Origin: Actinomycetes bacterium
GTDB taxonomy: Bacteria > Actinomycetota > Actinomycetes > Streptosporangiales > Streptosporangiaceae
Assembly: GCA_023425615.1 (NCBI GenBank)
Contig: JAFACJ010001079.1
Coordinates: 1 to 9,440, forward strand
Length of the DNA stretch: 9,440 bases
Direction of reading: 5' to 3'
Positions within the stretch are counted from its first letter, which is position 1. The number at the start of each line of letters is the position of its first letter. The position numbers and the translations under genes were made by a program. This document shows, in pieces, positions 1 to 6,154 of this stretch. Below the pieces are notes generated by a model, which was not told where the DNA came from, ran no database searches, and saw only the letters and a program-made list of their open reading frames with translations.

Positions 1-801
1 CTCCTCCACGATCTTCAGGGCCACCTCGTCGCCCGCCTCGGCGGCCCGGCTGACCACCGGGCCGAGCCTGCCGATCGAGGCGGGCGGGCGCCCGTACACC
101 TCCTTGACGATCGCCTGGGACAGCAGCGGCGAGTACGGGCGGGGCTGCTGGAGGGGCTGGCCGCTCCCGGCCAGCACCAGCCTGCGCGGCATGAGGTCGG
201 CCAGGACCTCCGAGCCCAGCAGCGCCCGCGGGATCTCCTCGGCCAGCACGGTGGGCGCCCCCCGCCCGTCCATGGCCGACAGCGCGGCCTTGGCGCCGCG
301 CCTGCCGATCCACACCGCCGAGCCCTCGTCGCCCAGCAGGTAGCCGTAGCCGTCGGCGCGGCGCAGGATCTCGCCGTCGCTGATGACCGCCGCGCCCGCC
401 CCGGTGCCGGCGAAGACCACGATCCCGCACGAGGCCGCCGTGCCCGAGGCGAAGTTGATGGCGATGTCGGTGAAGACCTCCGGCTCCCCCTTCATGCCGA
501 GCTCCCCCCACGCCTTGCGCGAGGCCGACACCAGCAGCGGCCGTCCGGCGGCTCCCGCCCCCGCGATGCCGAAGACGCCCGCCGCCACCCTGGAACGGTC
601 TACTCCCCGCGTGGCCTCGCTCAGGGCGGTGTACAGGGCGTTCTCCGGGTCGCCTCCGGAGTTGGGGTTGGCGCCCGGCCCGCTGCCCGTGCCGACGACC
701 GTCCCGTCGAGGGTGGCCAGGGCGCACCTGGTGTTGGTGCCACCGGCGTCGATGCCGATGACGTAGTGGTCGCGCGCCTCGTTGGGGGCGACCGAATCCA
801 A
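1..801 (-). CDS. nagK: N-acetylglucosamine/N-acetylmuramic acid kinase, BadF/BadG/BcrA/BcrD ATPase family (3' end cut by window edge)
   Basis: This is the first 267 codons of an ASKHA-fold sugar kinase; roughly the last 50-65 residues lie beyond the left edge. Visible are the phosphate-1 loop DAGGTNTR (residues 18-25), a TDIAINFASG segment whose Asp112 aligns with the family's catalytic Asp, the phosphate-2 loop FAGTGAGA (130-137), and GYGYLLGDEGSAVWIGRRG (151-169), typical of NAGK/BadF kinases. The family phosphorylates GlcNAc at O6. Clostridial MurK of this family also takes MurNAc. Placement divergent from a MurR-like regulator and murQ makes a MurNAc/GlcNAc recycling role likely. The start is inferred: no in-frame ATG or GTG precedes the DAGGTNT motif, and TTG at 801 is the only usual start codon close upstream. 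The ribosome site is weak. The kinase assignment is strong; choosing between GlcNAc and MurNAc as main substrate is inference. Confidence 0.9.
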   Translation of the reverse strand, partial: MDSVAPNEARDHYVIGIDAGGTNTRCALATLDGTVVGTGSGPGANPNSGGDPENALYTALSEATRGVDRSRVAAGVFGIAGAGAAGRPLLVSASRKAWGELGMKGEPEVFTDIAINFASGTAASCGIVVFAGTGAGAAVISDGEILRRADGYGYLLGDEGSAVWIGRRGAKAALSAMDGRGAPTVLAEEIPRALLGSEVLADLMPRRLVLAGSGQPLQQPRPYSPLLSQAIVKEVYGRPPASIGRLGPVVSRAAEAGDEVALKIVEE

Positions 802-818
802 GCTCAGGTCACGTCCGT

Positions 819-827
819 AGAAACTTT
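819..827. promoter_or_regulatory. Putative RpiR/MurR-type operator, copy 1 (AGAAACTTT)
   Basis: AGAAACTTT lies 17 bp upstream of the divergent kinase start and recurs exactly at 854-862. Its core AAA-C-TTT is palindromic, but the outer arms are imperfect here. A repressor bound here would sit over the expected promoter/leader of the kinase gene. That the neighbouring RpiR regulator binds it is inference. Confidence 0.45.
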
Positions 828-831
828 GGCG

Positions 832-861
832 TTGACGCGACCAACCCCCTGTAAGAAACTT
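832..861 (+). promoter_or_regulatory. Putative promoter of the murR-murQ operon
   Basis: TTGACG (832-837) is a good -35. After an 18-bp spacer comes AAACTT (856-861), a weak NAnnnT -10, six bases before the ATG at 868. The spacing implies a leaderless transcript starting at or near the ATG, which fits the absence of a Shine-Dalgarno sequence. The -10 lies inside the palindrome 853-865, so repressor binding would block this promoter. Confidence 0.45.
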
Positions 862-865
862 TCTT
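853..865. promoter_or_regulatory. Putative MurR autoregulatory operator, copy 2 (13-bp palindrome)
   Basis: AAGAAA-C-TTTCTT is a perfect inverted repeat of 6-bp arms around one central base, ending two bases before the murR start codon and covering its predicted -10. The AGAAACTTT core repeats copy 1 at 819-827 with 35 bp centre-to-centre spacing. In a window this GC-rich, such an A/T-rich symmetric element is unlikely to be incidental. Binding by the adjacent regulator is inferred. Confidence 0.6.
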
Positions 866-867
866 CC

Positions 868-1791
868 ATGAGGAAACCCGAAGGTCAAGACACGGCGGGA
901 CATGCAGCACCTCCACTGAGCACGGTGGTCCGGGTCCGGTCACTGCTGCCCTCCCTCCCACCGGCCGAGCGGCGCGTGGCCCAGCGCGTGGTGGACGACC
1001 CGGAGGGGGTCGCCGCCTCCACCATCACCGAACTCGCCCAGGCGTGCGGGACCTCGGAGACGACCGTCATCCGGTTCTGCCGCGCGATCGGATTCGCCGG
1101 GTACCCGGAACTTCGGCTGACGCTCGCCACCGAGGCCGGACGCGCGCAGTCCGCCTCCGGGGGCAGGGTGGTGGGCAGTGACATCGGGCCCGATGACACG
1201 CTTGAGGATGTTGTTGAGAAGGTCACCTTCGCCGACGCCCGGGCGGTGGAGGAGACCGCGGCGCAACTGGACCTGAAGACGTTGGAGCGGGTGATCGACA
1301 TGGTCGTGGCCGCCCGTCGGATCGACGTCTACGGAGTGGGCGCCAGTGCCTTCGTCGCGCTGGACTTCCAGCAGAAGCTGCACCGCATCGGACACACTTC
1401 CTATGCGTGGTCCGACGCCCACATCATGCTGACGAGTGCGGCGGTTCTCCAGCCGGGTGACGTCGCGGTCGGCATTTCGCACAGCGGAACCACCGTCGAA
1501 ACGCTCGACGCGCTCGCCGTCGCCGCGGGAAAGGGGGCGACCACCGTCGCCCTCACCAACTTCCCCAAGTCGCCCATCGCCGAGATGGCCGACCTCGTGC
1601 TGACCACCGCCGCCCGCGAGACGACCTTCCGCTCCGGCGCGACCGCCAGCAGGCTCGCCCAGCTCACCGTGATCGACTGCGTCTTCGTCGGCGTCGCGCG
1701 TCAGACCTACGAACCCACCAAGGAGGCCCTGCAGGCCACCTACACCGCAGTGCACGGCCGAAGTGTCCGGCCAGAGAGGAAGAGGCGATGA
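868..1791 (+). CDS. murR: MurR/RpiR-family transcriptional regulator (HTH + SIS)
   Basis: A 307-residue regulator with an N-terminal HTH_6 domain at about 22-95 (recognition region STITELAQACGTSETTVIRF, 51-70) and a C-terminal SIS phosphosugar-binding domain at about 140-275, with VYGVGASAF (154-162) and the sugar-phosphate loop GISHSGTTVET (202-212). RpiR proteins sense phosphosugars. Coupling to murQ suggests MurNAc-6-P or GlcNAc-6-P as ligand, by analogy with E. coli MurR; this is inference. I chose the ATG at 868. The reading frame is open back to 766, but that would overlap the divergent kinase and swallow the promoter and palindrome. Val20 (925) is a less likely alternative. The stop overlaps the murQ start by 4 bp, so the two are translationally coupled. 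The C-terminus is basic (RPERKRR). Confidence 0.93.
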   Translation: MRKPEGQDTAGHAAPPLSTVVRVRSLLPSLPPAERRVAQRVVDDPEGVAASTITELAQACGTSETTVIRFCRAIGFAGYPELRLTLATEAGRAQSASGGRVVGSDIGPDDTLEDVVEKVTFADARAVEETAAQLDLKTLERVIDMVVAARRIDVYGVGASAFVALDFQQKLHRIGHTSYAWSDAHIMLTSAAVLQPGDVAVGISHSGTTVETLDALAVAAGKGATTVALTNFPKSPIAEMADLVLTTAARETTFRSGATASRLAQLTVIDCVFVGVARQTYEPTKEALQATYTAVHGRSVRPERKRR

Positions 1792-2717
1792 GCGAGCTGC
1801 CCATCGATCTGCCCACCGAGCAGCGCAACCCGCGCACGCTCGACGTCGACACCCTGCCCACCCTGGAGGTCCTGCGCCGCATCAACGAGGAGGACGAGCT
1901 CGCCCCCCGCGCCGTCGCCGAGGTGCTGCCGCAGGTGGCCGAGCTCGCCGACCTCGCCGTCGAGGCACTGCGCAGGGGAAGGCGCGTGCACTACTTCGGG
2001 GCCGGCACGTCCGGCAGGCTCGGCTTCATCGACGCCGCCGAGCTCCCGCCCACCTACGGGACGCCGCCCGAATGGGTCGTCGCCCACCACGCGGGCGGCC
2101 ACGAGGCGCTGTCGAACGCGGTCGAGGGCGTCGAGGACGACGTCTCCCTGGGCGCGCGCGACGCCGCGAGCGTGCGCGCGGGCGACCTCGCCATCGGCAT
2201 CGCCGCCAGCGGCACCACCCCCTACGTGGTGGGCGCGCTGCGGCACGCCGCCTCGGTGGGCGCCGCCACCGGCCTCATCTCGGCCAACCCCTCGTCGTGG
2301 TTCGGCACCGAGGTCGACGTGCACGTCGGGCTGGCCACCGGACCCGAGGTGATCAGCGGCTCCACCCGGATGAAGGCGGGCACCGCCACCAAGATGGTGC
2401 TCAACGCCTTCTCCACGACCGTGATGATCAGGCTCGGGCGCACCTACTCCAACCTCATGGTCAGCGTGAACGCGCTCAACTCCAAGCTGCGGCGGCGGCT
2501 CGTCCGCATCCTGGTGGAGGCCACCGGCCTCGACGCGCGCACCTGCGAGCACGCCCTGGCCGAGGCCGGCGGCGACACCCGCGTGGCCCTGATCACCCTG
2601 CTGGCCGAGGTGACCCCGGCCCGCGCCGCCGCCGCGCTGGAGGAGGCGGGCGGCGCGGTGCGCGAGGCGCTCCTGCTGCTCGAAGACGCTCAGGAGAGGT
2701 ACGGCCTGAGCTCCTGA
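1788..2717 (+). CDS. murQ: N-acetylmuramic acid 6-phosphate etherase
   Basis: This 309-residue cytoplasmic enzyme cleaves the D-lactyl ether of MurNAc-6-P to give GlcNAc-6-P and D-lactate, a step of peptidoglycan recycling. It starts with the typical TEQRNPRTLDVDTLPT (10-25). The SIS fold carries GAGTSGRLGF (71-80) followed by DAAELPPTYG (82-91), where Glu85 matches the catalytic glutamate of E. coli MurQ. AVEGVEDD (111-118) supplies the second acidic motif, SGTTPYV (141-147) and STRMKAGTATK (192-202) complete the phosphosugar site, and a MurQ-type helical tail follows. Length is normal for the family. It overlaps murR by ATGA. The last 28 bp overlap the tail-to-tail end of the broken ACAD gene at 2690. 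No transporter for MurNAc lies in the window, so internal recycling via the divergent kinase is the likely context. Confidence 0.96.
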   Translation: MSELPIDLPTEQRNPRTLDVDTLPTLEVLRRINEEDELAPRAVAEVLPQVAELADLAVEALRRGRRVHYFGAGTSGRLGFIDAAELPPTYGTPPEWVVAHHAGGHEALSNAVEGVEDDVSLGARDAASVRAGDLAIGIAASGTTPYVVGALRHAASVGAATGLISANPSSWFGTEVDVHVGLATGPEVISGSTRMKAGTATKMVLNAFSTTVMIRLGRTYSNLMVSVNALNSKLRRRLVRILVEATGLDARTCEHALAEAGGDTRVALITLLAEVTPARAAAALEEAGGAVREALLLLEDAQERYGLSS

Positions 2718-3296
2718 CGGGCCACGGTGCGCACATGCACCTCATCGGGCCCGTCGAAGATCCGCATCGCCCTGGCCCAGGTGTACATGGCGGCCAGCGG
2801 GGTGTCGTCGCTGATCCCCGCCCCACCGTGGACCTGGATCGCCCGGTCCAGCACCTCGCACGCGACCCGCGGCGCGATCACCTTGATCGCCGCGATCTCC
2901 GTCCGCGCCCCCTTGGCACCGTGCCTGTCGATCAGCCAGGCGGTCTTGAGGGTGAGCAGCCGGGCCTGCTCGATCGCCATGCGCGACTCGGCGATCTGCT
3001 GCTGCACCACACCCTGGGAGGCCAGGGGCCCGCCGAACGCGACACGCTCGGCGGCCCGTCTGCACATGAGTTCCAGCGCCCGCTCGGCCATGCCGATCGC
3101 CCGCATCGCATGGTGGATGCGGCCCGGACCCAGCCGCGCCTGAGAGATCATGAACCCGTCGCCCTCACCCGCGATGAGGTTGGCGGCGGGCACCCGCACG
3201 TCCTCGAACCGGCTCGGCCGGGTACACGTGGGAGTCCATGAAGTCCCGCAGGTGCGCCAGGTGATCGCGCGCCTTGGGGCTCAGTTCGAAATCCAT
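2690..3296 (-). pseudogene. Acyl-CoA dehydrogenase remnant (ACAD10/11, FadE2-like) with internal deletion and frameshift
   Basis: Reading from 3296, ATG begins MDFELSPKARDHLAHLRDFM and continues to HVYPAEP, a convincing N-terminus of the ACAD10/11-like group. At about 3205-3212 the match switches frame to FEDVRVPAANLIAGEGDGFM and runs to the stop at 2690 with a complete C-terminal helical domain, including RLGPGRIHHAMRAIG, QVHGGAGISDD and the DGPDEVH segment that carries the family's Asp/Glu base position. Compared with the intact paralogue at 6957-8282, about 200 central residues are missing, covering most of the N-terminal helical domain and the beta domain that binds FAD. The two pieces differ by one in frame. 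The N-terminal frame meets a TGA about ten codons past the junction. A 169-codon reading frame from GTG 3199 remains open but cannot make a working ACAD. It is divergent from the HAD gene and its end overlaps murQ by 28 bp. Assembly error is the main alternative. Confidence 0.87.
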
Positions 3297-3302
3297 GCAT
3301 CA

Positions 3303-3308
3303 AGTGTT
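3303..3308 (-). promoter_or_regulatory. Possible -10 element of the broken ACAD gene
   Basis: On the minus strand AACACT lies exactly six bases before the ATG at 3296, the same NAnnnT-N6-ATG geometry seen at four other starts here. No clear -35 is visible and there is no Shine-Dalgarno sequence. This suggests a leaderless promoter that may outlive the gene. Confidence 0.3.
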
Positions 3309-3345
3309 GCAGAGCCCGTCAGAATCCACTTACCAGGACTCACCG

Positions 3346-3351
3346 TACGAT
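3346..3351 (+). promoter_or_regulatory. Putative -10 of the HAD gene (leaderless)
   Basis: TACGAT fits the actinobacterial TAnnnT -10 and ends six bases before the ATG at 3358. No Shine-Dalgarno is seen in front of that ATG, so a leaderless transcript is likely. I do not see a convincing -35. Confidence 0.45.
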
Positions 3352-3357
3352 GCGGAC

Positions 3358-3999
3358 ATGACCCTCCGCGGCGTGATCACCGACTGGGGCGGCGTGCTGA
3401 CCTGCCCCCTGGGCGAGGCCACCACCAGATGGCTCGCCACCGAACGCATCGACTCCTCCACCTACCGTGACGTCATGCGCTCCTGGTTCATCGGCGCCTA
3501 CGACGGAGCTGGCGCCGGCAACCTCATCCACCGGCTGGAGGACGGCTCGCTGGAGCCCGGCGAGTTCGAACGGCTCCTGGCCGCCGAACTGCGCATGCTC
3601 GACGGCGGACCCGTCGCGCCCTCCGGCCTGCTGGAGCGCATGTTCGCCGAGTTCGACCCCGTCGAGCAGATGTACGACGCCCTCCGCTCCTGCCGCTCCC
3701 ACGGCTTCCAGACGGCGCTGCTGTCCAACTCCTGGGGCAACACCTACCCCCGCGACCGCTGGACCGGCCTGTTCGACGCCATCGTCATCTCCGGCGAGGT
3801 GCGGATGCGCAAACCGGCGCCCGAGATCTTCCACCACGCCCTGAACGCGCTCGGCCTCGAGGCGGCACAGTGCGTGTTCATCGACGACGTCGCGCAGAAC
3901 ATCGAGGCCGCCGAACGCCTCGGCATGGTCGGCCTTCACCACACCGACCACGAGACCACCAGGGCATCCCTGTCCTCCCTGCTGGGCGTCGACCTCTGA
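3358..3999 (+). CDS. HAD-IA family hydrolase (phosphatase-like; ACAD10 N-terminal/sEH-type)
   Basis: A 213-residue single-domain haloacid dehalogenase-superfamily protein. Motif I is ITDWGGVLT (7-15) with nucleophile Asp9, but the usual second Asp (D+2) is Gly11. Motif II is LLSNSWG with Ser123, motif III is Lys152 in RKPAPEIF, and motif IV is FIDDVAQNI with Asp176/Asp177. The helical cap follows motif I at about 16-95. DxGGVL-type motif I also occurs in the HAD domain of ACAD10 and in relatives, so activity is uncertain rather than excluded. I chose the ATG at 3358 because it lies just before the conserved strand and six bases after a TACGAT -10; an upstream ATG at 3274 would overlap the divergent ACAD start. 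A hairpin follows the stop. Neighbours suggest a link with acyl-CoA metabolism, but its substrate cannot be read from sequence. Confidence 0.88.
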   Translation: MTLRGVITDWGGVLTCPLGEATTRWLATERIDSSTYRDVMRSWFIGAYDGAGAGNLIHRLEDGSLEPGEFERLLAAELRMLDGGPVAPSGLLERMFAEFDPVEQMYDALRSCRSHGFQTALLSNSWGNTYPRDRWTGLFDAIVISGEVRMRKPAPEIFHHALNALGLEAAQCVFIDDVAQNIEAAERLGMVGLHHTDHETTRASLSSLLGVDL

Positions 4000-4000
4000 A

Positions 4001-4040
4001 CCCGCCGCCGCCTCGTGCGCGAGCGGCGGGGGAGGCGGCG
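4001..4040 (+). terminator. GC-rich hairpin after the HAD gene
   Basis: CCCGCCGC (4001-4008) can pair with GCGGCGGG (4023-4030). Alternatively CGCCGCCTC (4006-4014) pairs with GAGGCGGCG (4032-4040). The two stems exclude each other. There is no T-tract, so this is a possible terminator only. Confidence 0.35.
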
Positions 4041-4043
4041 TGC

Positions 4044-4049
4044 CACACT
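4044..4049 (+). promoter_or_regulatory. Possible -10 of the DUF6912-like gene
   Basis: CACACT (NAnnnT) lies exactly six bases before the ATG at 4056, with no Shine-Dalgarno between. It resembles the leaderless arrangement of the neighbouring genes. No good -35 is seen. Confidence 0.3.
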
Positions 4050-4055
4050 GAGTGA

Positions 4056-4556
4056 ATGCGCGTCTACCTGCCCTCGACCTTGCCGCTCCTCGCCGAGGCC
4101 CTGGCCGCCGGCGAGCTGCACGTCCACCACGCCTACGCCGTCACCCCGGCGCTCCGCGAGTGGTACGCCGACGGCGACACCGAGGAGCTGGAGTACGCGG
4201 CCATGCTGTCGGCGGCCCGTGCCAGCCTCCGCCTCCTGGCCGGCGCGCCCGACGCGCCCTCGCGCCGCGTCGTGCTCGCCGCCGAGGTCCCCGACGGCGC
4301 CGTCGCCTATGAGGGCGGCTATGAGAACCTCGGCGAGGCCGACCGCGCCGAGGTCCGCCTCCGCGACCCCATCACCCTGAAGAAGGTCGTCTCCGCCCAC
4401 GTCGACGACCACGACGCCGCCTCCGACATCCTGGCCGCCGCCAAGGCGCTCGGCGCCGCCGACCAGGGCGATCCCGACGCCCAGTTCACCGTCGACGGCG
4501 CCGAGGGCCACGAGCTCATGTGGTACGCCACACAGGAGCTGCCCGACCTGGTCTGA
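4056..4556 (+). CDS. DUF6912-like actinobacterial protein of unknown function
   Basis: A 166-residue soluble, acidic protein with no signal peptide, membrane segment or recognisable catalytic motif. The N-terminus MRVYLPSTLPLLAEALAAGE, then HAYAVTPALREWYADGD and EELEYAAMLSAARASLRLL, are the conserved blocks I recall for a small actinobacterial family (DUF6912). A middle strand SRRVVLAAEVPD and a C-terminal half with DDHDAASDILAAAKALGA follow. The ATG at 4056 directly precedes the conserved start of the family. Its stop is seven bases from the stop of the convergent ECF partner gene. The role is unknown, and I see no operon partner. Confidence 0.82.
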   Translation: MRVYLPSTLPLLAEALAAGELHVHHAYAVTPALREWYADGDTEELEYAAMLSAARASLRLLAGAPDAPSRRVVLAAEVPDGAVAYEGGYENLGEADRAEVRLRDPITLKKVVSAHVDDHDAASDILAAAKALGAADQGDPDAQFTVDGAEGHELMWYATQELPDLV

Positions 4557-4563
4557 CCGCCGC

Positions 4564-5445
4564 TCAGTCGGTGAACGGGTCGCGGCCCGGCGTCGGTCCC
4601 GGGTCCCCGGGCCGCGGCGGGACCAGCAGCGTGACGGCGTCCGAGGCCGAGTACCAGGCGCCGGTGACCTCCCGTCCACCCGGCGGACGCCAGGAAGGGT
4701 CGACGTCGTAGCTCATGCCCGAGCCGTCGGGCTTGAACTCGCCGATGAGGAAGGCGGCCTTCAGGCCCCGCTCCCGCAGCAGCGCCACGGCGTCCCGGAC
4801 GCTGCGCCCGATCAGCTTCAGGCCCGGCACGGGCTCGCGGTCGACGACCGGGTAGCTGTCGGCGTAGGTCTCCCCCGGACGTGCCTTGCGGCCCAGCAGG
4901 ACCCGCCAGCGCCCGCCCTCGGCGTCGGCGTCGGCGCTGATGGTCATCGACAGGGGGCAGTCGGGCCGTCCCCGGGGGCAGTCGTCGACGGAGAAGCTGC
5001 TCCTCTGCTCCTTCGACCCCGTCCCGGATGCCTCCTCGGCCACCTGGATGATCCGGCGCTCCCCGCGCGGCGTGACCGGCACGATCCGCAGCTCGACGTC
5101 CAGCCCCACCTTCGCGAAGGCACGCTCGAACTCTCCCGGATCGGCGTAGGCGTCCTTGATCTCCACCTTCCATGTCCCGTTCCCGCCCTCGATCCGCATC
5201 GCCGCGTTGGCGTAGCTGCGCACGGGCCCGGACCCGAGGGCGGGGACGATGAGGACCGCTGCCGTGGCGACGGCGGTGGCGGCCAGGACGGAGAGCACGG
5301 TCCTCCGCGTTCTGCGCCCGCGGCGGCTCCGCGCGACGGTCCCCGAGGTCTCGGCCAGCAGCCGTGCCCGCGCCGCCGCCTCGGCCTCCCCGGTCATGGC
5401 GGGCGGGTCCGCGCGCAGCCCCTTGAGCAGGGCGATCTCGTCCAT
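4564..5445 (-). CDS. Membrane-anchored ECF sigma-associated protein (CU044_5270-like) with PASTA-like C-terminus
   Basis: A 293-residue protein beginning MDEIALLKGLRADPPAMTGE, the N-terminal style of CU044_5270-type proteins encoded after ECF sigma factors in Streptosporangiales. Residues 1-38 are a cytoplasmic helical segment, 39-48 an Arg-rich stop (RSRRGRRTRR), and 50-71 one membrane helix. The rest should lie outside. It holds two cysteines (156, 163), which could form a disulfide. A segment at about 205-277 matches the PASTA pattern: VPGLKLIGRSVRDAVALL, then RERGLKAAF, and finally PPGGREVTGAW with VTLLV. No zinc anti-sigma HxxxCxxC motif is present. ATG 5445 was chosen because a strong GGAGGAG site (5454-5460) lies 8 bases upstream and only 2 bases separate it from the sigma stop; the frame is open further upstream but inside the sigma gene. 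Probable role: regulator or sensor for the sigma factor. This is inferred from context. Confidence 0.85.
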   Translation of the reverse strand: MDEIALLKGLRADPPAMTGEAEAAARARLLAETSGTVARSRRGRRTRRTVLSVLAATAVATAAVLIVPALGSGPVRSYANAAMRIEGGNGTWKVEIKDAYADPGEFERAFAKVGLDVELRIVPVTPRGERRIIQVAEEASGTGSKEQRSSFSVDDCPRGRPDCPLSMTISADADAEGGRWRVLLGRKARPGETYADSYPVVDREPVPGLKLIGRSVRDAVALLRERGLKAAFLIGEFKPDGSGMSYDVDPSWRPPGGREVTGAWYSASDAVTLLVPPRPGDPGPTPGRDPFTD

Positions 5446-5447
5446 GG

Positions 5448-6035
5448 TCAGTTCTCCTCCCTCGTCGGATCGGCGCCGCCCAGCGCCTCGCGGAGCCTGC
5501 GGCGGGCGCGGTGCAGCCGTGATCGCACGGTGCCCACGGGGATCCCCAGCGTCCGCGCGGTCTCCTCGTAGCTGAGGTCGGCCCACGCCACCAGCAGCAG
5601 CACGTCGCGGTCCCCGCGCGACAGCCGCGCCAGCCCTCCGGCCAGCGCCCGTTCCTGCTCCTGCGCCGCGACCCTCCTCACCACCCCCTCCGCCATCGCC
5701 TCGGGCAGCGGGTCGGCTCCCGTCCGCTGGAGGGCCCGCAGGAACCGCTCCTCGCCGCGCCGGTGCCGCGCCACGAGCGTCGTGGCGATCCCGTACAGCC
5801 AGGGCCGCACCGCTCCTTGCCCGGGGTCGTACGTCTCCCGCCTCCGGAAGGCGATGAGAAACGTCTCCCCCACGATGTCGTCGGCGAGCTGCGTCCCCAG
5901 CCTCCGGCTCACATACCGGTGCACCTCCCGCGCGTACCGGTCGAACAGCACCGCGAACCGCTCCGGCTCCGCCAGCGAGGCCCGCATGACCTCCCCGTCC
6001 CCGGCCTCGGTCTCCGTGGTCTCAGCAGTCATCAT
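5448..6035 (-). CDS. ECF-family RNA polymerase sigma factor
   Basis: A 195-residue sigma-70 family protein with only regions 2 and 4. Region 2 spans about 25-92: FDRYAREVHRYVSRRLG, the core-binding DDIVGETFLIAFRRR (52-66), and the -10-contacting RPWLYGIATTLVARHRR. Region 4 is at about 131-186, with the helix-turn-helix SYEETARTLGIPVGTVRSRL (155-174). A 40-residue Arg/Glu-rich linker joins them. It directs polymerase to a dedicated set of promoters. Tandem ATGs at 6035 and 6032 follow a GAGG site seven bases upstream; Met17 is a shorter alternative. It is co-transcribed with the membrane protein 2 bp downstream, and divergent from the TetR gene. I do not see a clear ECF-type autoregulated promoter upstream. 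Confidence 0.93.
   Translation of the reverse strand: MMTAETTETEAGDGEVMRASLAEPERFAVLFDRYAREVHRYVSRRLGTQLADDIVGETFLIAFRRRETYDPGQGAVRPWLYGIATTLVARHRRGEERFLRALQRTGADPLPEAMAEGVVRRVAAQEQERALAGGLARLSRGDRDVLLLVAWADLSYEETARTLGIPVGTVRSRLHRARRRLREALGGADPTREEN
5454..5460 (-). promoter_or_regulatory. Ribosome binding site deciding the start of the ECF partner gene
   Basis: GGAGGAG on the minus strand, inside the last codons of the sigma gene and 8 bases from the ATG at 5445. It supports that start over the upstream extension of the same open frame. Confidence 0.8.
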
Positions 6036-6044
6036 CCGGCCGCC

Positions 6045-6071
6045 TCAAATCCCGCCTCCGCTCCGCATCAT
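6045..6071 (-). other. Possible 8-codon upstream ORF in the sigma-factor leader
   Basis: In the purine-rich leader of the sigma gene, ATGATGCGG opens a frame encoding MMRSGGGI, ending in TGA nine bases before the sigma start. A purine-rich stretch precedes it. Whether it is translated is unknown; such frames arise easily by chance. Confidence 0.2.
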
Positions 6072-6142
6072 CCCGACTTTCACCCCCTTGTCTCCCGATC
6101 CCTCCCTCCTGGTTCTCCAGAGGCGGGTGCCGTACGGAGGAT

Positions 6143-6148
6143 TAGAAT
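6143..6148 (+). promoter_or_regulatory. Putative -10 of the TetR gene (leaderless)
   Basis: TAGAAT is a near-consensus TAnnnT -10 ending six bases before the ATG at 6155. A GGAGG at 6136-6140 is 14 bases from the ATG, too far for a normal Shine-Dalgarno. A leaderless start fits best. The AGAAT here matches a half-site of the operators at 6910 and 6932. Confidence 0.5.
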
Positions 6149-6154
6149 CCGGCC

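Noticed and set aside
766..867. Upstream extension of the murR frame to an ATG at 766
   Set aside because: It would overlap the divergent kinase coding region and include the -35 and palindromic operator; the conserved HTH begins well after 868.
2690..3199. Intact short gene starting at GTG 3199
   Set aside because: It begins in the middle of a conserved ACAD motif (DVRVPAANL), and a matching N-terminus lies out of frame just upstream, so a damaged gene is the better reading.
1763..3241. 492-codon plus-strand open frame running across murQ and the ACAD remnant
   Set aside because: Its translation is extremely Arg/Ala/Gly-rich low-complexity protein, and it is fully overlapped by murQ on the same strand. 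It is a GC-bias shadow.
6109..6120. CTGG-TTCT-CCAG small inverted repeat in the sigma/TetR intergenic region
   Set aside because: Arms of only four bases in GC-rich DNA are expected by chance, and there is no second copy nearby.
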